A DNA stretch of 64,000 bases from Gardnerella vaginalis (GTDB taxonomy: Bacteria > Actinomycetota > Actinomycetes > Actinomycetales > Bifidobacteriaceae): positions 806,001-870,000 of the forward strand of contig NZ_JBETXJ010000002.1 of assembly GCF_040427915.1 (NCBI RefSeq), read 5' to 3'. The notes below the pieces were generated by a model, which worked only from the letters and a program-made list of their open reading frames with translations, was not told the DNA's origin and searched no databases. The translations under genes and the position numbers were made by a program. Within the stretch, counting starts at the first letter, position 1, and every line of letters starts with the position of its first letter. Below are positions 47,338 to 56,864 of this stretch, piece by piece.

Positions 47338-48615
47338 ATGCCAGTATCATTTATTGAAGCAGTGAAGAATGATGATGGTGCCAGACAAGCAACATCACTA
47401 TTCAGCGAGACTTTTGGCGAATATTGCAGAATGCGTTTGCAAGATAATGGTGGAGTATGGGCAAGCCCTGGACGAGTAAACATTATTGGTGAACACACGG
47501 ATTATAACGAAGGATTATGCTTGCCTATCGCTCTTCCGCATCGCACTTTTGTTGCGTTGCATCCTAGAAGAGACACAAAAGTTAGAGTAGTTTCAAGCGT
47601 TAACCCTATGTCAATCGAACAAGCGGATCTTGATCATCTACATGCTGGAGATGTAAAAGGTTGGGCGGCATACGCTATTGGGGTAGCGTGGGCATTGCGT
47701 AAAGCAGGCTACTTAAAGGTACGTGGTTTTGATGCTGCGTTTGTTTCATGCGTTCCGCTTGGATCAGGCTTAAGTTCTTCTGCAGCAATGACATGTTCTA
47801 TTGCGCTCGCTTTAAGTGATGCATTTGACTTAGGATTATCGGATTCGGATGTTGGGCGTGTGCAGCTTATTCATGCGGCGATTATGGCAGAGAATGAAAT
47901 GGCTGGAGCTTCAACTGGAGGCTTGGATCAAAATGCTTCTTTGCGATGTGTTGAGGGCAATGCGCTTCTGTTGGACTGCAAGAAAGATTTGACGCCATTA
48001 CAAAGCGTGAGCCAGCAGCCGTTTGATTTGGCGGCGAATAATCTAGAACTACTGGTTGTAGATACTTGCGCTCCTCATCAGCTTAATGATGGTCAATATG
48101 CTGCTCGTCGAATGATGTGTCAAGAGGCTGCTCAAGCGCTTAATGTGTCATCTTTGCGTGCTGTTGCTGATTCTATTTCTAATAGTGGGGATTTACAGCA
48201 GACTTTACAAGATACTCTTAATCGAGTGCAGAAGCTTGGTGGCGAAACAATGATGAGAAGAGTGCGTCATGTTGTTACGGAAATAAATCGCGTTCGAGAG
48301 TTTGTTGAGGCTTTCCATAAAACAGACATTACTCTTGCGGGAGAATTGATGAACCAGTCACATAATTCATTAAGAGATGATTATGAGGTTACTGTTCCAG
48401 AACTCGATACTGCTGTTGATGTGGCTCGCAATGAGGGAGCTTATGGCGCTCGCATGACTGGCGGCGGATTTGGTGGCTCCATTATTGCTTTAGTTGATAC
48501 TAATAGGGCTAAGCCGATTGCTCAGGCTATTGCTGATGAGTTTGCAAAACGTGGTTTTGCTGCTCCGCGCGCTCTTTCGGCTGTACCGTCGTCAAGTGGT
48601 GAGCGAATTTTGTAG
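47338..48615 (+). CDS. galK: Galactokinase
   Basis: ATP-dependent phosphorylation of galactose, GHMP kinase family. 425 residues. The galactokinase signature GRVNIIGEHTDYNEGLCLPIAL (~residues 42-63) binds sugar; the ATP-binding PLGSGLSSSAAMTCS (~137-151) and C-terminal MTGGGFGGSIIALV complete the GHMP core. AAAGGAG stands before the ATG. It is co-oriented with galT and terminated by the hairpin at 48725. Confidence 0.97.
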   Translation: MPVSFIEAVKNDDGARQATSLFSETFGEYCRMRLQDNGGVWASPGRVNIIGEHTDYNEGLCLPIALPHRTFVALHPRRDTKVRVVSSVNPMSIEQADLDHLHAGDVKGWAAYAIGVAWALRKAGYLKVRGFDAAFVSCVPLGSGLSSSAAMTCSIALALSDAFDLGLSDSDVGRVQLIHAAIMAENEMAGASTGGLDQNASLRCVEGNALLLDCKKDLTPLQSVSQQPFDLAANNLELLVVDTCAPHQLNDGQYAARRMMCQEAAQALNVSSLRAVADSISNSGDLQQTLQDTLNRVQKLGGETMMRRVRHVVTEINRVREFVEAFHKTDITLAGELMNQSHNSLRDDYEVTVPELDTAVDVARNEGAYGARMTGGGFGGSIIALVDTNRAKPIAQAIADEFAKRGFAAPRALSAVPSSSGERIL

Positions 48616-48724
48616 TATCTGCCTTAAATGGCGTATGCCTTAAGTAGTATCGCCTTAAGTATTGTGTATAAATATTGTGCATAAATAGCATATAACGTAT
48701 AAACAAATAATATATAAACAAAAT

Positions 48725-48778
48725 GTGCCTTTGAAAGTCTCTACTTGTTTTTCAACCTGTAGAAACAATCAAAGGCAC
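48725..48778. terminator. Bidirectional terminator between galK and the DUF4838 gene
   Basis: GTGCCTTTGA and TCAAAGGCAC form the outer stem; CTCTAC and GTAGAA pair inside around TTGTTTTTCAACC. The stem is flanked on both sides by T/A-rich runs, as expected between two converging genes. Confidence 0.75.
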
Positions 48779-48818
48779 TTCTTAATGGTAATTTATTGAT
48801 CTTTTGGATTATTTTTGA

Positions 48819-50720
48819 TTAAAGCTTGAATCCAGCGTAGTTTTTAGCTACTTCGATTACTCTGTAAACATCAAGATTCGGTTGAATATTGTTTTCTTCC
48901 CTTCTAATAAAATCAAGGAATTCGTACCAATATTGTTGGGCTTGTTCGTTGTGTCCGCAAGAAATTTCTCGCAATGCTTGGGAAAGTTTCTTAACGTATT
49001 CACGATGCCAAGAGAGAAGCAACCATTCGTCAGCAATGTGTCCAGTTTCATTACTTATCTGTTTAGAAATAGTCGTTACCATTGAGTCCGCTAGGCAAGC
49101 AATGGCATTGAACTGTTCACTTTGCTTTAGATTAATTCTTTCACCAATGGCGTTGAAATAATCGCATGAAGAAAGGTAAGAAACGGTTTGCAGCCAATCT
49201 ACAGCAGTTTTCCAACTATTGCCATACAGTGATGCAAAGTATTCTTGCTTTATATCATCGTAAGTGCGCGTATTGTTCCACAGCATGGATCCCATAACAT
49301 AATTAGGGAAATTATGTGGGAATCCTGCTCGAAGCTCTTGGCAAGAAATGTAGCCATCTAATCCTAACTTACTAAGATGTGCAATATCGCGGTAAATAGT
49401 TGAACTTATAGCCATGTATCCTAAATCGCCATAATGTGCTCGTCCGAGTGGATAATCGTACACAAATCCATCTCCTTGGAATGCTTTTTTCCAAGAAAAC
49501 AGGTAGCTTAGATTTTCTTCTAGCGAGTTCGGCATAACTGTATTGTTGCGATTATAGGCTTCAGTTTGTGGAATACCATTCTTGTAGTCAACGTCTGCGT
49601 AACTTTTTTCAAACGTTCTACTAATTGGCGCAAACATCATGGTAAAACGTTCTGGATTAGCAATTTTCGCATGCTCTGGCGCAAACAGTAATTCGTGGTA
49701 AAGCAAGAAGCAAATATGAGTATCCAAACCTTTTTCCGTAAGTTTTTTGTCAAGTGCGTTAAGAAAATCAACGTACTGATCGGAAGGGAATGTCTTTTTG
49801 CATTCTTCACATTCACAAATATTGTTGCAAGCGTCAGAAAGCCATACGTGCAGATAATCTACGTCTGAATGTTCTTGAGCATACGATACAACAATATCAA
49901 CAAGTTGCTTAGTTACTTCTGGATTTGCAAAATCCAGACTCGTTAATATTGGAGCGCCGTTAAACAGTTCTCGTTTCCCTGCAATTTCGGCTACTAGTGG
50001 TTTCTTGTCTTCTGGAAGACTAACGCCTGACTCCCAGCCGTATTTTGAGGAGTATCCTAGAACTTCACCAGTCCAACCGTGTCCAACTCTATGCTGAACA
50101 ATACCGCGCTTTTGCATTGCTTCATCAACAGAATCACTCATTTTTTGCGCAATATCAATGCTGAATGGCTCTTTCTCTTGATACGGATTAAACTCGTGCT
50201 CATACCAACGTTTGAGGAATGGGTAAGGGTTTTCAAATTGTATAAAGAAGCTATTCATGCCAATTTTAGGAAGCCAATCAATGAAATCGACTATGTTCTC
50301 AATCTTGTCGGCTCCTTCGATGCATACACCTCTATGAGCAAAACTTGCCGTTTCATCAAGTTGAATATTCGCCTTTTCAAAGTCTTCTTCGCTAAGAGAA
50401 GGTAGTATTTCGTTGCTTCTGCCTGGTCTTAGGAATCTTGCTCCGAACTCGTAAGCAAACCTGTAAACGGCAATTAATAGTGCTACATCTGTATTAGTGT
50501 GAATTGAGATTTTTGCGCTAGTTACTTTCAAGCTAAAAGCATCTTTTAGATTCGCACGTTGCTTCTGCTCGTCGGATAAAAGCTTGAAATCTGCCTCTTC
50601 TAGTGTGCTTGCAGGCGTTATTTTCATGCCAAACATTCTTTTGCAGAGGCGTTCCATCTCATTGTAAATAAATTCACCAGTATTAGGATTAGCTTGAACA
50701 TATAGTGTCTTAGACAACAT
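48819..50720 (-). CDS. Cytosolic DUF4838 / GH20-like putative glycoside hydrolase
   Basis: A 633-residue protein without a signal peptide. The N-terminal ~120 residues have the mixed alpha/beta carbohydrate-binding shape that precedes GH20-type barrels. FAHRGVCIEGADKIENIVDFIDWLPKIGMNSFFIQFENP then begins a TIM-barrel segment, and HVWLSDACNNICECEECKK is the cysteine-rich strand I associate with DUF4838 proteins. The specific sugar is unknown; hexosaminidase-like activity is a guess from fold. It lies 5 nt after the PTS IIC gene, with AAGGAGG as ribosome-binding site, so the two are translationally close. A cytosolic enzyme beside a PTS permease suggests it cleaves an imported (possibly phosphorylated) glycan. 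Confidence 0.7.
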   Translation of the reverse strand: MLSKTLYVQANPNTGEFIYNEMERLCKRMFGMKITPASTLEEADFKLLSDEQKQRANLKDAFSLKVTSAKISIHTNTDVALLIAVYRFAYEFGARFLRPGRSNEILPSLSEEDFEKANIQLDETASFAHRGVCIEGADKIENIVDFIDWLPKIGMNSFFIQFENPYPFLKRWYEHEFNPYQEKEPFSIDIAQKMSDSVDEAMQKRGIVQHRVGHGWTGEVLGYSSKYGWESGVSLPEDKKPLVAEIAGKRELFNGAPILTSLDFANPEVTKQLVDIVVSYAQEHSDVDYLHVWLSDACNNICECEECKKTFPSDQYVDFLNALDKKLTEKGLDTHICFLLYHELLFAPEHAKIANPERFTMMFAPISRTFEKSYADVDYKNGIPQTEAYNRNNTVMPNSLEENLSYLFSWKKAFQGDGFVYDYPLGRAHYGDLGYMAISSTIYRDIAHLSKLGLDGYISCQELRAGFPHNFPNYVMGSMLWNNTRTYDDIKQEYFASLYGNSWKTAVDWLQTVSYLSSCDYFNAIGERINLKQSEQFNAIACLADSMVTTISKQISNETGHIADEWLLLSWHREYVKKLSQALREISCGHNEQAQQYWYEFLDFIRREENNIQPNLDVYRVIEVAKNYAGFKL

Positions 50721-50725
50721 GTTAA

Positions 50726-52042
50726 TTAATCCTCCTTAGAAGTAGCGCTGTTCTTGCTATCCATTAAATCCTTTTCAGCCTTAGAATGAGCTGCGTCTGC
50801 TGCCTTGAAGAATGGGAAGTAGATTATAAAGGATAGTACTACAAGCAGTGCTTGTAATACAGCACCTTGCCAGCTTCCTGTAGCAAGGAATCCGCCGATG
50901 ATTGGTGGAGTCGTCCATGGTAGTGCGACACCAGTGGTGTAAGGAACTAATCCTGTTGCCATAGCGCCGTATGTTACTACAGCATTGATGATAGGCGTAA
51001 AGATGAATGGGAAGATCATAATAGGATTGAGAACAGTTGGGAAGCTGAAGAGGATAGCAGTGTTGATGTTGAACAATGCTGGTATGCCTGAAATGCGACC
51101 CAATGTTTTGTATTCGCGGCTCCTTGAGAAGAAGAGAAGGCAGAGCGCAAGACCGATTGTTGCTCCGCCGCCACCCATGTACACGAACAAATCCATGAAC
51201 GGTGCAGTGATGATGTTAGGAAGCGCGTGACCAGCTTGCAAAGCAATACGATTGGCGTCGGCTTGCTGAAGCCAGATTGGGTTCATAACAGAACCAACAA
51301 CTTGACCGCCGTTTACGCCGCAGAACCAGAATACGGAGTTGAGGAGTACAGCAACGAATGTTCCTGGAAGTGTTGCACCAATAAGAGCTAATGGAGTTCC
51401 AACTATAATAGCGAGAAGATTATTGAGGCTGCCAATTCCTGTGACTTGCAAAACTTTTGTCACTATTGCAAATAGAACAATTATTACTGTTCCTGGCACG
51501 AGTGCTGCAAACGAATGTCCAACAGCTTCTGGAACGCTTTTTGGCATTTTAATTGTGAATTTACGTTGAATAAACTGGCGATATATTTCTGCGGTTATGA
51601 AGGCTATAACAATTGCTGTAAATAAACCTTTTCCGCCAATAAGTCCGTAAGGAATGCCGTTTGCTCCTTCTTTACTTGCGATTGGTGGAGTTACGAGAAG
51701 GAATGCGCCGATTGCAAGAACTCCTGCAGAAGGTCCGTCTGTTTTGTATGATTCTGCAAGTCTGTATGAAATTCCAAATGCGGTTGCTAGACCGATTAAT
51801 CCAAAGGAATTGTTTGCCATAGTGCTAAGTAAAGCATCTAATTCGCCGTGTGTGTGAAGCCATTTGGTCCACGCTTCAATAGGGAAGCTTCCAATTAATG
51901 TGAAAATGGAACCAATAAGTACAAGAGGCATTGCCATCAGCACGCCTTCACGCAATGCTTTCAAATGCCGTTGTGCTGCGACTTTTTCGCCAAACGGCGC
52001 AAGTTTATTGGACAAAAAATCCATCATTGTATTTCTAGCCAT
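50726..52042 (-). CDS. PTS sugar transporter subunit IIC (lactose/cellobiose family)
   Basis: Membrane permease of a phosphotransferase system, ~438 residues. ATG 52042 is preferred, with AAAGGA 5 nt upstream; the frame is open for 23 more codons without a good site. It begins MARNTMMDFLSNKLAPFGEKVAAQRHLKALREG, the usual start of CelB-type EIIC proteins, and has about ten helices. GGGGATIGLALCLLFFSRSREYKTLGRI and FNINTAILFSFPTVLNP are family-typical and near the substrate site. No IIA or IIB protein is encoded in the window, so partners must be elsewhere. The gene pairs with the DUF4838 hydrolase and is divergent from the ABC importer. Confidence 0.9.
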   Translation of the reverse strand: MARNTMMDFLSNKLAPFGEKVAAQRHLKALREGVLMAMPLVLIGSIFTLIGSFPIEAWTKWLHTHGELDALLSTMANNSFGLIGLATAFGISYRLAESYKTDGPSAGVLAIGAFLLVTPPIASKEGANGIPYGLIGGKGLFTAIVIAFITAEIYRQFIQRKFTIKMPKSVPEAVGHSFAALVPGTVIIVLFAIVTKVLQVTGIGSLNNLLAIIVGTPLALIGATLPGTFVAVLLNSVFWFCGVNGGQVVGSVMNPIWLQQADANRIALQAGHALPNIITAPFMDLFVYMGGGGATIGLALCLLFFSRSREYKTLGRISGIPALFNINTAILFSFPTVLNPIMIFPFIFTPIINAVVTYGAMATGLVPYTTGVALPWTTPPIIGGFLATGSWQGAVLQALLVVLSFIIYFPFFKAADAAHSKAEKDLMDSKNSATSKED

Positions 52043-52298
52043 TTTTATCCTTTGTTTGTTGTTCATCAATGAACTTTTTGTTTGGCTTATGTTATGTATA
52101 GGGTTCTTCACTGAACATATTTAGTTCGCTTTACTTTCTAATTATTGGTTAAAAAATAAAGTATATCTATCATCGCATTTAAATTATCAAAAATCAAACT
52201 TTGTCGTCGAATCGTTTTAATTCCAACAGTTATGAGCGTGTCGCTCTTTGTCTTATAAACTATTTGATTCATTTTTTGCATGTATTTTACAAAATTTA

Positions 52299-52321
52299 AT
52301 AAGTGCGGAAATCGTACTTAT
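52299..52321. promoter_or_regulatory. Inverted repeat in the gap before the ABC sugar operon, possible ROK operator
   Basis: ATAAGTGCG-GAAAT-CGTACTTAT has 9-bp half-sites with one mismatch. It lies ~70 bp before the solute-binding protein start, in the ~345-bp gap between the divergent PTS and ABC genes. The ROK regulator encoded at the end of the operon is the natural candidate to bind. The remaining gap is AT-rich without another obvious element. Confidence 0.5.
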
Positions 52322-52388
52322 GAAGGTGTAGAATAGTAATACGGCTTAAGCAATGGTGCGAAGCCAAATATGTTTTCAAGGAGCGCGC

Positions 52389-53729
52389 ATGAGACGAATA
52401 TACGGAAAGTGTACTGCTTATGCGGTTATTACGCTAGCAATGGCAATAATGCTTAGTGGATGCTCTATAGGAGCGCCAACAAGCAGCGTATCTTCCCAAT
52501 CCTCATCCAAAAATGGCATAACAGTGTGGGTTATGCAAGACGATTTTACAAAAGAAACACTTAACGCAATCAACAAACAGTTTGAAGCACAAACAGGCGT
52601 GCGAGTACATGTACAAGTTCAGCCCTGGGACGGTATTTCTACAAAACTTACAACTGCATTATCTACATCTCGTCCGCCAGATGTTGTTGATATTGGTAAT
52701 ACAAAAATAGCGGATTTTGCAGCAAGTGGAGGATTACTAGATATAACAGAACACGAAAAAATGCTTTCACAAGGTAAACGTTGGCTTAAAGGATTACGAG
52801 AGCCAGCTATTTATAAAGATAAGCTGTATGCTGTCCCAGCATTTGCAGCATCTAGAGTTGTTATTTACAACAAACGCATATGGTCTTCAGCTGGAATAAC
52901 AAATCAGCCAACAACTTTTACTCAGCTGATTTCTGCACTTAACACAATAAAACAAGCTCACAAAAATGAAGCGGATTTTAGTGCAATGTATCTTCCAGGA
53001 CAGAATTGGTTTGCTGGAATGCAATTTGTTTGGGATTGTGGTGGAAGCTTAGCTTCATCCAATGGAATGCAATGGCATTCGTCTGCAATAAGTAAGAAAA
53101 CCTTACAAGGACTTAAAAAATGGGCAGATTTTCAAAACGCGTTCTCAACAGAAGCATCAAGATCTGCTGAAATAAATAATCCTGATCAAGCGCAAATACT
53201 AGCTCAACAAAAAGCTTCAGCAGTATTGACAAATAGTGCAGCTGTTACAAAGGCAATCTCAATTAATCCATCTCTTTCTAGAAAAGATTTTGCCACATTT
53301 CCAATGCCAAGCGTAAAGGGTAAGGGTATACAACCTTCCGTTCTTGCTGGTTCAGACTGGGCAATACCGTCTAGAAGTAGCAACGTTGCGTTGGCATTAA
53401 AATGGATACGCATTGCCGCAAGCCCTTTAATTCAGCGTAAGTGGATCGTGGAACACGATGGTTGGCTTCCTAATAGTATTGACTTGTTGGATGAATATTT
53501 ACATTCTCGCGATTTAGACGAGGTGCAAAAAGGATTCTTCGAAACAGCTAGAGTATCTCAATCAACTCCTGCAGCTCCTGGATGGTCAACTATCGAAGCA
53601 GATGGTTCTCTCAAAGAATTATTCGCTTCATCTGCTATGTCTGCAAAATCTGTTTTGCAAGCAGCACGCGTATTCCATGACCATGCACAAGAGATTTTCT
53701 CTCATAATCAGGTTGGTGGTGACTTATGA
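52389..53729 (+). CDS. ABC transporter sugar-binding lipoprotein
   Basis: Extracellular solute-binding protein (family 1) that delivers an oligosaccharide to the permease. The ATG at 52389 is chosen because AAGGAG stands 5 nt before it; an upstream in-frame ATG at 52353 has none. ~446 residues. The signal peptide ends in lipobox LSGC, so it is lipid-anchored. GITVWVMQDDFTKETLNAINKQFEAQTGVRVHVQVQPW and ALSTSRPPDVVDIGNTKIADFAASGGLLDIT are the usual strands of the N-lobe. It overlaps the next gene by 4 nt (ATGA). Substrate unknown. Confidence 0.92.
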   Translation: MRRIYGKCTAYAVITLAMAIMLSGCSIGAPTSSVSSQSSSKNGITVWVMQDDFTKETLNAINKQFEAQTGVRVHVQVQPWDGISTKLTTALSTSRPPDVVDIGNTKIADFAASGGLLDITEHEKMLSQGKRWLKGLREPAIYKDKLYAVPAFAASRVVIYNKRIWSSAGITNQPTTFTQLISALNTIKQAHKNEADFSAMYLPGQNWFAGMQFVWDCGGSLASSNGMQWHSSAISKKTLQGLKKWADFQNAFSTEASRSAEINNPDQAQILAQQKASAVLTNSAAVTKAISINPSLSRKDFATFPMPSVKGKGIQPSVLAGSDWAIPSRSSNVALALKWIRIAASPLIQRKWIVEHDGWLPNSIDLLDEYLHSRDLDEVQKGFFETARVSQSTPAAPGWSTIEADGSLKELFASSAMSAKSVLQAARVFHDHAQEIFSHNQVGGDL

Positions 53730-54679
53730 GGCTCCTAAAAGTCAGCAAAAATTATAGTAGTAAATCTGCTAGTAAATCTGCCAGTAAAAGTGCTAATAAA
53801 ATAGTTCCAGCTCTAATGCTACTTCCAGCTTGCATATTACTTATGGTGTTGGTTATTTTGCCTCTACTTATGCTTGTTGTAGCATCTCTTAGCAATTTTA
53901 ATGCTAGATCGTTGTTCACTGGAGAATTTGAGTTCGTTGGTATTCAGCAATATTTAACTCTTTTTGCAGACAAAGGATTCTACTATTCTCTAGGAATCAC
54001 AATTGCTTTTGCTGCATTTCTCGTTATTACTAGCGTGCTTATAGGGATGTGGGTTGCGCAAACCATGTTTAAACAATCTGCAGTAGTAAGGGTGATTATG
54101 TCTATTGTTCTTGTAGCTGCATGGGCAATGCCTAATGTTGCTGCTGCATTAGTGTTTAAATGGATGTTTCAACCTGGTTATGGAGTAGTAGGTTGGCTGT
54201 TGACTCAGTTAAAAATTTTTGGCAATATTCGCAATCTTTCGTGGACTAGTAACACGAATTTAGCTTTTTGCTGTATTGGATTAATAATCGTATGGCAGGC
54301 TGTTCCATATATTGCTATTACCTTATATGCTGCACAAAAGCAGATTGCTACTGAATATGCTGAGGCTGCGGCAGTTGACGGAGCTTCAAAAACGCGTATA
54401 TATTGGCAAATTACAGTACCTATGTTGGCTCCACAATTAACGGCTATAACCATACTTTCTTGCATATGGGATTTCAACGTATTTAATCAAATATGGTTAC
54501 TTACTCAGGGTGGTCCTCGTGAATCTACTGCAACCGTTGGAGTTTTTACATATAAGAAAGCATTTATTAATTTTTCTATTGGACAAGGCTCTGCAATAAG
54601 CGTGGTAACTACTCTGATACTCTTTTTTGCCACGGTTTACTATATTCGACGACTTCTAAAGAATGGTGATGAGTTATGA
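53726..54679 (+). CDS. ABC sugar transporter permease (MalF-like)
   Basis: Integral membrane subunit, 317 residues with six helices. The N-terminal ~25 residues carry a SKSASKSANK repeat (TCTGCTAGTAAA-type units). The coupling-loop motif EYAEAAAVDGASKTRIYWQITVPML (EAA loop) contacts the ATPase. It overlaps the preceding and following genes by 4 nt each, an obligate operon. No ATPase gene occurs here, so a shared MsmK-type ATPase is expected. Confidence 0.93.
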   Translation: MRLLKVSKNYSSKSASKSASKSANKIVPALMLLPACILLMVLVILPLLMLVVASLSNFNARSLFTGEFEFVGIQQYLTLFADKGFYYSLGITIAFAAFLVITSVLIGMWVAQTMFKQSAVVRVIMSIVLVAAWAMPNVAAALVFKWMFQPGYGVVGWLLTQLKIFGNIRNLSWTSNTNLAFCCIGLIIVWQAVPYIAITLYAAQKQIATEYAEAAAVDGASKTRIYWQITVPMLAPQLTAITILSCIWDFNVFNQIWLLTQGGPRESTATVGVFTYKKAFINFSIGQGSAISVVTTLILFFATVYYIRRLLKNGDEL

Positions 54680-55533
54680 AGATAGTTACCTTATTGGATT
54701 TGCTTCGTAGGCGTGTTACATTGAATAAAATTATTAACACTTTGCTTGCTTTTGTGTTTATTATTGTATGGATTTTCCCCGTGTATTGGATGTGTGTTAC
54801 GGCATTTTCACCTCGAAACGAAGTTCTACAATCCAAGCCAACTTTGTTACCGAGTCACTGGTCGTTTGAACATATGCATGATGCTTTTTCTTCTGATTCA
54901 ATGCTTTCATATGCTTGCAATAGTCTGTTGGTAACAGTGTTGAGTGTAGTTATTGCGGTTATTGTAGCGTTTTTGGCTTGTGCTGCTTTAACTATGCACG
55001 CGTTTGCTGGCAGAAAGCTTATTATGGCTGCTGTGATTGTTGTGCAAATGATTCCAGCAACAGCAATTCTTATACCACAATTCATTGTTTTCAATCGTTT
55101 TGGAATGCTTGATACTTACGTTGGTTTAGTTTTGGCTTATGTTACTGCTGTGCTTCCAGTGGCAATTTGGAATTTGCGAGGATTTTTCTTAGCTATGCCA
55201 ATGTCTATTTTTGAATCAGCTCGTGTTGAAGGTGCTAGTGAATGGCAAATTTTGTGGAGGATTACATTTCCCCTTGCAGCTCCAGGGATTATCGCAACAT
55301 CAGTATTTGCTTGTATTCACGCATGGAATGATTATTTAATCGCGTATACTTTTATGAAAACTCAAGAAAAATACACTCTTCCTGTATGGTTGGCGTCATT
55401 TGCTACACCTTCAGGAGTTGATGTTGGTGCTCAGATGGCTGCATCTCTGATTTTCTCTGTACCAGTGATTGTTTTCTTCTTGATTATTCAACATGGTCTT
55501 ACGTTTGGTTCTATGCAAGGCGCAATAAAATGA
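54676..55533 (+). CDS. ABC sugar transporter permease (MalG-like)
   Basis: Second permease subunit, 285 residues with six helices. WIFPVYWMCVTAFSPRNEV at the start and the EAA loop PMSIFESARVEGASEWQILWRITFPLAAP are typical of MalG-type proteins. It overlaps the MalF-like gene by 4 nt. The ROK regulator gene follows after 47 bp, likely in the same transcript. Confidence 0.93.
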   Translation: MKIVTLLDLLRRRVTLNKIINTLLAFVFIIVWIFPVYWMCVTAFSPRNEVLQSKPTLLPSHWSFEHMHDAFSSDSMLSYACNSLLVTVLSVVIAVIVAFLACAALTMHAFAGRKLIMAAVIVVQMIPATAILIPQFIVFNRFGMLDTYVGLVLAYVTAVLPVAIWNLRGFFLAMPMSIFESARVEGASEWQILWRITFPLAAPGIIATSVFACIHAWNDYLIAYTFMKTQEKYTLPVWLASFATPSGVDVGAQMAASLIFSVPVIVFFLIIQHGLTFGSMQGAIK

Positions 55534-55580
55534 TGAAAATAAATAATTACCTAGTGTGGGAATCTTAGGAGAAACAAAGA

Positions 55581-56693
55581 ATGAAAGACTCTGATGATTC
55601 GCGTAATAGATTGATCTCATTTACGCCAGAAGATATTCGTAAGAAGAATCGTTGTAATGTTTTAAATCTTCTTTACTCAAATTATATTCTTTCGAGATCT
55701 GATGTGGCAAAATTAACTGGTATATCTAAATCGTCTGCATCCGCAGTGGTAGAATCCTTGATTTCCGACGGTCTTGTAAAAGAAGGCAAAACAAAGTCTG
55801 CAACGTGCCCTGGTAAGCCTGCAGTTTTATTGCATTTATGCGAGAATTCTAGGCAAATAATAGTTGTTGATATTGCTGGAGAGAATACGATTGTTGGAGC
55901 TATAACAAATCTTGTTGGAAATGTTATAGAGCGTATTCAAACTCCGATCCGTTTAGATGACAAGCTTTCTGTAGATGATATTGTGTCTTTAATCGTTGAT
56001 TTGCGTAAAAAGACTACGGCACCACTATTGGGAATTGGTATCTCATCTCCTGGAGTTATTGACGATGAAGGGAAAATTCTGTCAGCACCTCATCTAGGTT
56101 GGAAAAATGTTACACTGGCGGATGATTTGCGAAAAATATTTAATGTTCCAGTTCGTGTTGATAATAATGCTAATGCTGCAGCCTTGGGAGAAAAACAACT
56201 TGCTAATGGATCGAGTAATTTAATATACATACAAATCGCTCGTGGTGTTGGTGCGGGAACGCTGATTTCCAATAAGATTGTTGACGGCGGAAAATTTACT
56301 GCAGGCGAAATTGGACATGTTGTTGTTGATGAAGATGGTCTCTTATGTCGTTGTGGTAAACGAGGATGTTTGGAAACGCTTATATCGATTCCGCGTTTGC
56401 AACAGCGTATTGCGGATGCTCCATCGGAAAAAGATAGGATTATTACTCAGGCTGGAACTTCTTTGGGTAAGATATTAGCCATTCCTATAGCTATGAATGG
56501 TATTGAAGATGTGGTAGTAAATGGTGATAGCAGTATTATTAACGATACTTTTATTGCTAATATGCAGTTTGCGATTAACAGCAGGATTGATAGCAAGCTA
56601 TTTGGGGCTGTAAGAGTGCGATTCCCAGCTTTAAAACAAGATGCGTCATTGCTTGGAGAAAGTGTAGCTGTTATGCGAAGCGAACTTTGTTAA
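55581..56693 (+). CDS. ROK-family transcriptional regulator
   Basis: Sugar-responsive repressor, 370 residues. An N-terminal winged helix (NVLNLLYSNYILSRSDVAKLTGISKSSASAVVESLISDGLVKEGK, ~residues 25-70) binds DNA. A ROK/kinase-like sugar domain follows, with IQIARGVGAGTLI and the zinc site GEIGHVVVDEDGLLCRCGKRGCLE (CxCGxxGCxE). AGGAGA precedes the ATG. As the last gene of the ABC operon it probably controls this operon and perhaps the divergent PTS unit through the inverted repeat near 52299. Confidence 0.92.
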   Translation: MKDSDDSRNRLISFTPEDIRKKNRCNVLNLLYSNYILSRSDVAKLTGISKSSASAVVESLISDGLVKEGKTKSATCPGKPAVLLHLCENSRQIIVVDIAGENTIVGAITNLVGNVIERIQTPIRLDDKLSVDDIVSLIVDLRKKTTAPLLGIGISSPGVIDDEGKILSAPHLGWKNVTLADDLRKIFNVPVRVDNNANAAALGEKQLANGSSNLIYIQIARGVGAGTLISNKIVDGGKFTAGEIGHVVVDEDGLLCRCGKRGCLETLISIPRLQQRIADAPSEKDRIITQAGTSLGKILAIPIAMNGIEDVVVNGDSSIINDTFIANMQFAINSRIDSKLFGAVRVRFPALKQDASLLGESVAVMRSELC

Positions 56694-56746
56694 TTACTGG
56701 CTGGTTGGCAATAATGCAAATTTAAATAATTATAAATAATAATGTA

Positions 56747-56818
56747 AATAGCTCCTTCGTTTATAAACATATGTTGTGATTTAGATTCATATGTTGCGTT
56801 TTACGAAGGAGCTATTTT
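56747..56818. terminator. Bidirectional terminator between ROK regulator and galE
   Basis: AATAGCTCCTTCGT and ACGAAGGAGCTATT are perfect 14-bp complements separated by 42 nt that carry CATATGTTG twice. TTTTG and AAAT flank it, suitable for both converging genes. Confidence 0.8.
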
Positions 56819-56864
56819 GTTTATGTGTCTTTGTTTATGCGTCTTTATTTTTATGTATCTTGTT

